The notes under the pieces were generated by a model. That model was not told the origin of the DNA, searched no databases, and saw only the letters and a list, made by a program, of their open reading frames with translations. Of a stretch of 64,000 nt of DNA, positions 61,301 through 64,000 are shown in pieces (the stretch's first letter is position 1; each line of letters starts with the position of its first letter). The DNA is from JBBSEX01 sp038239345 (GTDB lineage: Bacteria > Acidobacteriota > Terriglobia > Bryobacterales > Bryobacteraceae), in the NCBI GenBank assembly GCA_038239345.1, contig JBBSEX010000008.1, forward strand, positions 175,048 to 239,047, read 5' to 3'. The position numbers were made by a program, and so were the translations under genes.

Positions 61301-63929
61301 GCTTCGGCAGTGGATTGCCCGCAGAGGGAGTCTGCAGTTTTCGAATGACGTCGACGACCTTGTCCTCGATCGCAGCGGCGTCCGCAGCCAAACTGAACAG
61401 CTCCTGCTCCACCATGCGCGGCGCGCTTCCCAAGTTTGATTCGAGGCCGCCGAGGAGGGGCGCGATGACATCGGACAGTTTAACCGCGCCCAATAGCTTC
61501 GCCGACGCAAATCCGCCAAAGAAATCGAACGGATTGAACGTACCCGTCGACCAGGTGGCGAGAGATGCGCCCCCCGCGACCGGTGCCGTCGTCCCGCCCA
61601 CCGCGCCGGACTTGCGGGAGAACCCGACGACCAACGTATCCGGGCTGCTCAAGCCTCCGGACTGATCGGCGTTGCCCGCGGCTCCAAAGCGCAGCGCGGG
61701 AAGAGTGGCCTCGTCAACTTGAAGGAGTACCTCGCCGCGATTCGTTTTTGCGTCGAACCCATCGTTCACGTAGCCGGGATAGAACTTTGTCCACACCGAC
61801 GTCGTGTCGCCGGTGATGCGTTTAATGGATGCGGAGGACAGCTTCGACCGCCCCATAATCGGGTAGAACAACGGAAGGTTGTGCCGAAATAACTCAACGG
61901 CTGTCTGTGCGTTGAGGTTTCCACCACCCTGGGCTGCGAGGTGCCAGGCGAACCGATCGACGTCGTACCTTGTATCGCCGGGATTTGGAGTAGCGGCCAT
62001 CGCGACGGACTGATTGTTGAACGTCGTGTTCGTCGCCCCTTCCACAGAAACTCCGCTCCCCATTCCGGAGTTATAGTAGTCGATCATCGTCTGAACGTTG
62101 GCCACCGTTTGCGACTGCTGGGCATCCCCGAAGAACACCGGCAGCGACGCTTCCGAAGTGCGATTTTCCATGTCCCAGAACCGGAAGCGCATCTGCAATA
62201 GTTTCCCGCCCACCTTGGGCCAGAACAGCGACTGCGAAGTGAGTTGATCGAGGTCCGGCGTTACCACCGTCAGAACGTCGATTCGCCGGAACGGGAAGTC
62301 GCGTCCGCCATAGGGTTGGCCAAAAACCGGGAAATCGCGGCGCGGGCTTTGGACCACAATATACATGCGCTGATACAGTAGCGCGTAGAAGCCCTTGCTG
62401 GCCCCGTTTTCGAGAACCTCAACGATCTTTCGCTCCGTTACCTTGATCAACGAAGCCCGATGCGTAAACGGAGCCAGGTACCCTTTGTAGACCACGCGAA
62501 CGTATTGATCCCGGCCCAGAGTGGCTACGTGCCGCCACTCTTCCACGCTAAGGGCACGCCTGTCCGTCATCAGCGGCGGTTCCCATCGCCCCACACTCTT
62601 CAGGTATCCTCCTTGCGATGTCAACATCAGGTGTTCGAGTTCGATGGGCAGCGGGGTGTACGCTAGCGGTTGGTCGATCTGGAAGTTGGCGGTGAGGTGG
62701 ACGAGTTCCTGGCGATCGCGCGCGTCCAGCGAACGAGGTTTGTCCGGGGTGTGCGGAGTAAACGCATCGGGGGAAGTCGGAACCAGATCGGGCGAATAGA
62801 TTGCGCGGGCGGTCCGGTCGATTGCCGAGGCTTCGTCGACCCCTCCTTTGTCGCGATTCACCCCAAGCCGCGTGTGCCATAGCTCAACCGCGGAACTCGT
62901 CTTGCCCGCCACGGGCTCTTTCGCGTGGGCCCATGCGCCCTTCTCATTCGGCGAGAGGAACAGGCGATAGGGCAGTTCGATCGTGGTGAATTGCGCGAGA
63001 TCGGACGCCCGTGCAGGCAAGGCAGGTTTCTGCGCGGCCGCAGTCGTCTGCGCAACGCCGTGAACCCGCGGCTTCCACTTCGACCAGTCCAAGAGATGAT
63101 CAAGGTCGAATGGAATGCTCCCGTGGTCGAGGGCGCGATCGAGGTCGAACACCAGCTTGGATTCGCCAGCCATCCGCGCGTCCGCTGGAAGCTTATCCAT
63201 GCTTGCAGGCACCGGTCCTTGACCGACCTCTCGAATCGCCTCGTCGATCGTCATCATCGGCGCGCGCAAGCGATCCTTGAGGCGCGCGAAATCGTCTGGG
63301 CTGAGACGGAATGCCGGATCGCCGGTTGCTGGATGATAGAACGCCTCTTCGTCGATATGCTGTGGCGGGAACGTTACGGAGACCATCGGAGTTCCGCCCG
63401 CCATACAGGAGAACCCGACCCCGGTGGGTGCGGGTCCTGTGCTCGCCTTCGCATGCTCGTCTTTTTTGACTCGGGACAAAAGACCGGAGGCAAGCCGGAC
63501 ACCCTGAAACTCAAGATCCAGCTTCAACATGTCGGTCGGGCGCATCACAGAGAGCACATCGCCGCAACCGAGATCAAAGGCCAGCGAATGCTCCCATGGC
63601 AGGAAGTGCAGGTAACCGAAGAACCGCTCGATGGGATCGACCAGCTTGCCCCACGTTAACGGAGTTGGTCTTGGCTTGTCGAACGTCAGCTGAATTGTGC
63701 AGTCGTGGTCGGAAGGGCACTGTATTTTAGAGACCGCCGGCGTTACGCTCGGCTGCGCTCGCCCGTCGCCTTGATCGAAAAACTCGAACAGAGCTTGATC
63801 GTCCGCAACAGCGAACAAGAGGCTCAACTCGCTCGAATGAGCCCAGGAGTACTCGGCCGCAAAGTTCGCGACCAAAGCGGAGGGGCTCGTCCTGCTCGTC
63901 GGGTTCAACTTCGTTGCGACGCAGTACAT
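58362..63929 (-). CDS. Giant uncharacterised protein (1855 residues)
   Basis: ATG 63929 with an upstream in-frame TAG, so the start is complete. No signal peptide. Residues about 1-780: mixed alpha/beta, with repeated FxxP-type loops. About 840-1480: a long Ala/Leu/Gln-rich helical, probably coiled-coil stalk (EKLRARVEGLKTQLAGQVLA; LQQTQRQAIESANALQKIA). About 1500-1810: Gly-rich amphipathic beta strands (FGGGGFFRLQLGLDG; GSGFVVAGIYFYVAGNLSKV), perhaps a beta-solenoid or barrel. Ends in a short acidic/aromatic tail. I do not recognise the family. With its downstream partner and the convergent giant gene it forms an island module. Confidence 0.75.
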   Translation of the reverse strand: MYCVATKLNPTSRTSPSALVANFAAEYSWAHSSELSLLFAVADDQALFEFFDQGDGRAQPSVTPAVSKIQCPSDHDCTIQLTFDKPRPTPLTWGKLVDPIERFFGYLHFLPWEHSLAFDLGCGDVLSVMRPTDMLKLDLEFQGVRLASGLLSRVKKDEHAKASTGPAPTGVGFSCMAGGTPMVSVTFPPQHIDEEAFYHPATGDPAFRLSPDDFARLKDRLRAPMMTIDEAIREVGQGPVPASMDKLPADARMAGESKLVFDLDRALDHGSIPFDLDHLLDWSKWKPRVHGVAQTTAAAQKPALPARASDLAQFTTIELPYRLFLSPNEKGAWAHAKEPVAGKTSSAVELWHTRLGVNRDKGGVDEASAIDRTARAIYSPDLVPTSPDAFTPHTPDKPRSLDARDRQELVHLTANFQIDQPLAYTPLPIELEHLMLTSQGGYLKSVGRWEPPLMTDRRALSVEEWRHVATLGRDQYVRVVYKGYLAPFTHRASLIKVTERKIVEVLENGASKGFYALLYQRMYIVVQSPRRDFPVFGQPYGGRDFPFRRIDVLTVVTPDLDQLTSQSLFWPKVGGKLLQMRFRFWDMENRTSEASLPVFFGDAQQSQTVANVQTMIDYYNSGMGSGVSVEGATNTTFNNQSVAMAATPNPGDTRYDVDRFAWHLAAQGGGNLNAQTAVELFRHNLPLFYPIMGRSKLSSASIKRITGDTTSVWTKFYPGYVNDGFDAKTNRGEVLLQVDEATLPALRFGAAGNADQSGGLSSPDTLVVGFSRKSGAVGGTTAPVAGGASLATWSTGTFNPFDFFGGFASAKLLGAVKLSDVIAPLLGGLESNLGSAPRMVEQELFSLAADAAAIEDKVVDVIRKLQTPSAGNPLPKHLSVQAQTVYAAQSERNATSKDNSLGLALRHASLIRAILAYGSALESVLQDPATLASEAALSLVQALVASSGYSEFVEKLRARVEGLKTQLAGQVLAPIQQLQDKFFKLLREAQDTVATDVLALTTEFLDKQYDRVKIPLRQLAPEVFALLELETTAQDIVSNISALGALKLADIKDNLPGAVEHVSAVANDLLKLQQGLGVLGIDLPAPRLEQLRIIEQQLIGYWDTGKRAKDDFARTLNALHDACAVLASRPIPAAPAVASPTEFNYAAATQVLQNLRQIERSLQVLDQLRDAYPALRNRAALSLEWAHRWLQRLQQTQRQAIESANALQKIAADAIRSADDELVAPAARLLVLLVAPAGVPGLIEEVTAFSQLVSSSAPIETLLTPILQIDEIRALLGPQVKEIGDALGTARAAVNQASTALGPYVTPLSARVADWIAVEANPAATDAARAAAKSAVVAAARTLLTNNAQYLADLAAARLRVWDLSARYQSCVTNLVAWPLYATKELVAAASQSLGQVNTAAKTLSGPLADALREIATAGVAVHAFVKTTPELLILLGNSTLPLESLPSPAPPPNDPPLPQLLFMARQSMASIRAALDEIEKRGRDVTQALQDLTNVNNLRQLVANLPLPTKVSFSFDWKPPLRSFEPVFLLDPGAEFVISSKFEADVLHPTTPVYNIAASLTNFSINLIGSPSFVILKVSKLAFTSVHGNKPDCRLTIDSVGFGSDLSFVQKLAELLNPQNGPFIEFAGGAVLAGFRFHVPDIAMGGFTLMQLAIEVAIQLSFNGDPVRCQFGISDHTHPFLLSYGIFGGGGFFRLQLGLDGVKLLEGALEFGLVADINIAVLHGSGFVVAGIYFYVAGNLSKVEGFVHAHGHMDIFGLISMDVDVYVGVSYATGGQVQGVASFTVSVHILFFSASYTLQASYSFGGGGNSNRAAIQPGTQPILASAHPTGAADPDDAYYIHREDWAQYYRAFAA

Positions 63930-64000
63930 AGCTGCCCAGTTCCACTACCAACCGGCGCTGGGTTCACCTTTGGTAAGGACCAGTCGAGTGGCCGTCTATC

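Overview
The window looks like a high-GC Acidobacteriota chromosome of the Solibacter/Bryobacter type. The evidence is a TonB-dependent receptor with a carboxypeptidase-regulatory N-terminus plus a decayed second one, a HAF-repeat/PEP-CTERM protein, remnants of SBBP repeats joined to the 'Solibacter C-terminal' (TIGR03437-like) domain, Pro-rich and PEGA membrane proteins, and several secreted carbohydrate enzymes. This placement rests on family content, not on rRNA.

Layout. 1-2.1 kb: feoA and truncated feoB (ferrous iron uptake). 2.3-4.4 kb: a KAS III-type synthase, an acyl carrier protein and a divergent hexapeptide acetyltransferase. 4.4-9.3 kb: secreted protein, TonB-dependent receptor, PEP-CTERM protein. 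9.4-14.8 kb: DASS transporter, rpsO, pnp and a GH16 glucanase whose signal-peptide codons contain a terminator-like hairpin. 14.8-27.1 kb: a ten-gene minus-strand run with gaps of at most 39 nt. It begins with a caspase/beta-helix fusion, passes through a membrane protein, malQ, a sugar MFS, a GH13 enzyme, an alkylsulfatase-like hydrolase, rsgA and a TIM-barrel isomerase, and ends with a YbjQ protein and an esterase. 27.4-30.4 kb: NmrA-like and cupin genes, then three decayed genes. 30.4-38 kb: hybrid kinase, roadblock protein, zinc-finger/Pro-rich membrane protein, TPR protein. 38-47 kb: dead TonB-dependent receptor, DUF3179 protein, TonB, two GT4 enzymes, PEGA protein. 47-50 kb: a decayed gene between direct repeats, a BON protein, and an orphan DUF4123 pair. 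From 50.06 kb: a tRNA-Gly 5' half running into a terminator, a tyrosine integrase, then an accessory island with a secreted M15 peptidase, a HEAT-like protein and two giant uncharacterised genes (1316 and 1855 residues) that converge.

The most notable observation is at 39962-41203. A membrane-anchored DUF3179 gene is interrupted by one in-frame TGA exactly where the family has the first Cys of a CxxC motif. The TGA is followed 15 nt later by a perfect 6-bp hairpin with loop GGUCU, which fits bacterial SECIS rules and, as I recall it, has the same apical loop as E. coli fdhF. The simplest reading is a new selenoprotein with a UxxC motif. No sel genes lie in the window, so genome-level confirmation is needed.

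Two other broken genes (DUF4279 at 29.4-29.8 kb and a small secreted protein at 53.4-53.9 kb) are each restored by a one-base change in a G run. That could be assembly error, phase variation or real decay. The 38-39.9 kb receptor carries three independent lesions and is a true pseudogene.
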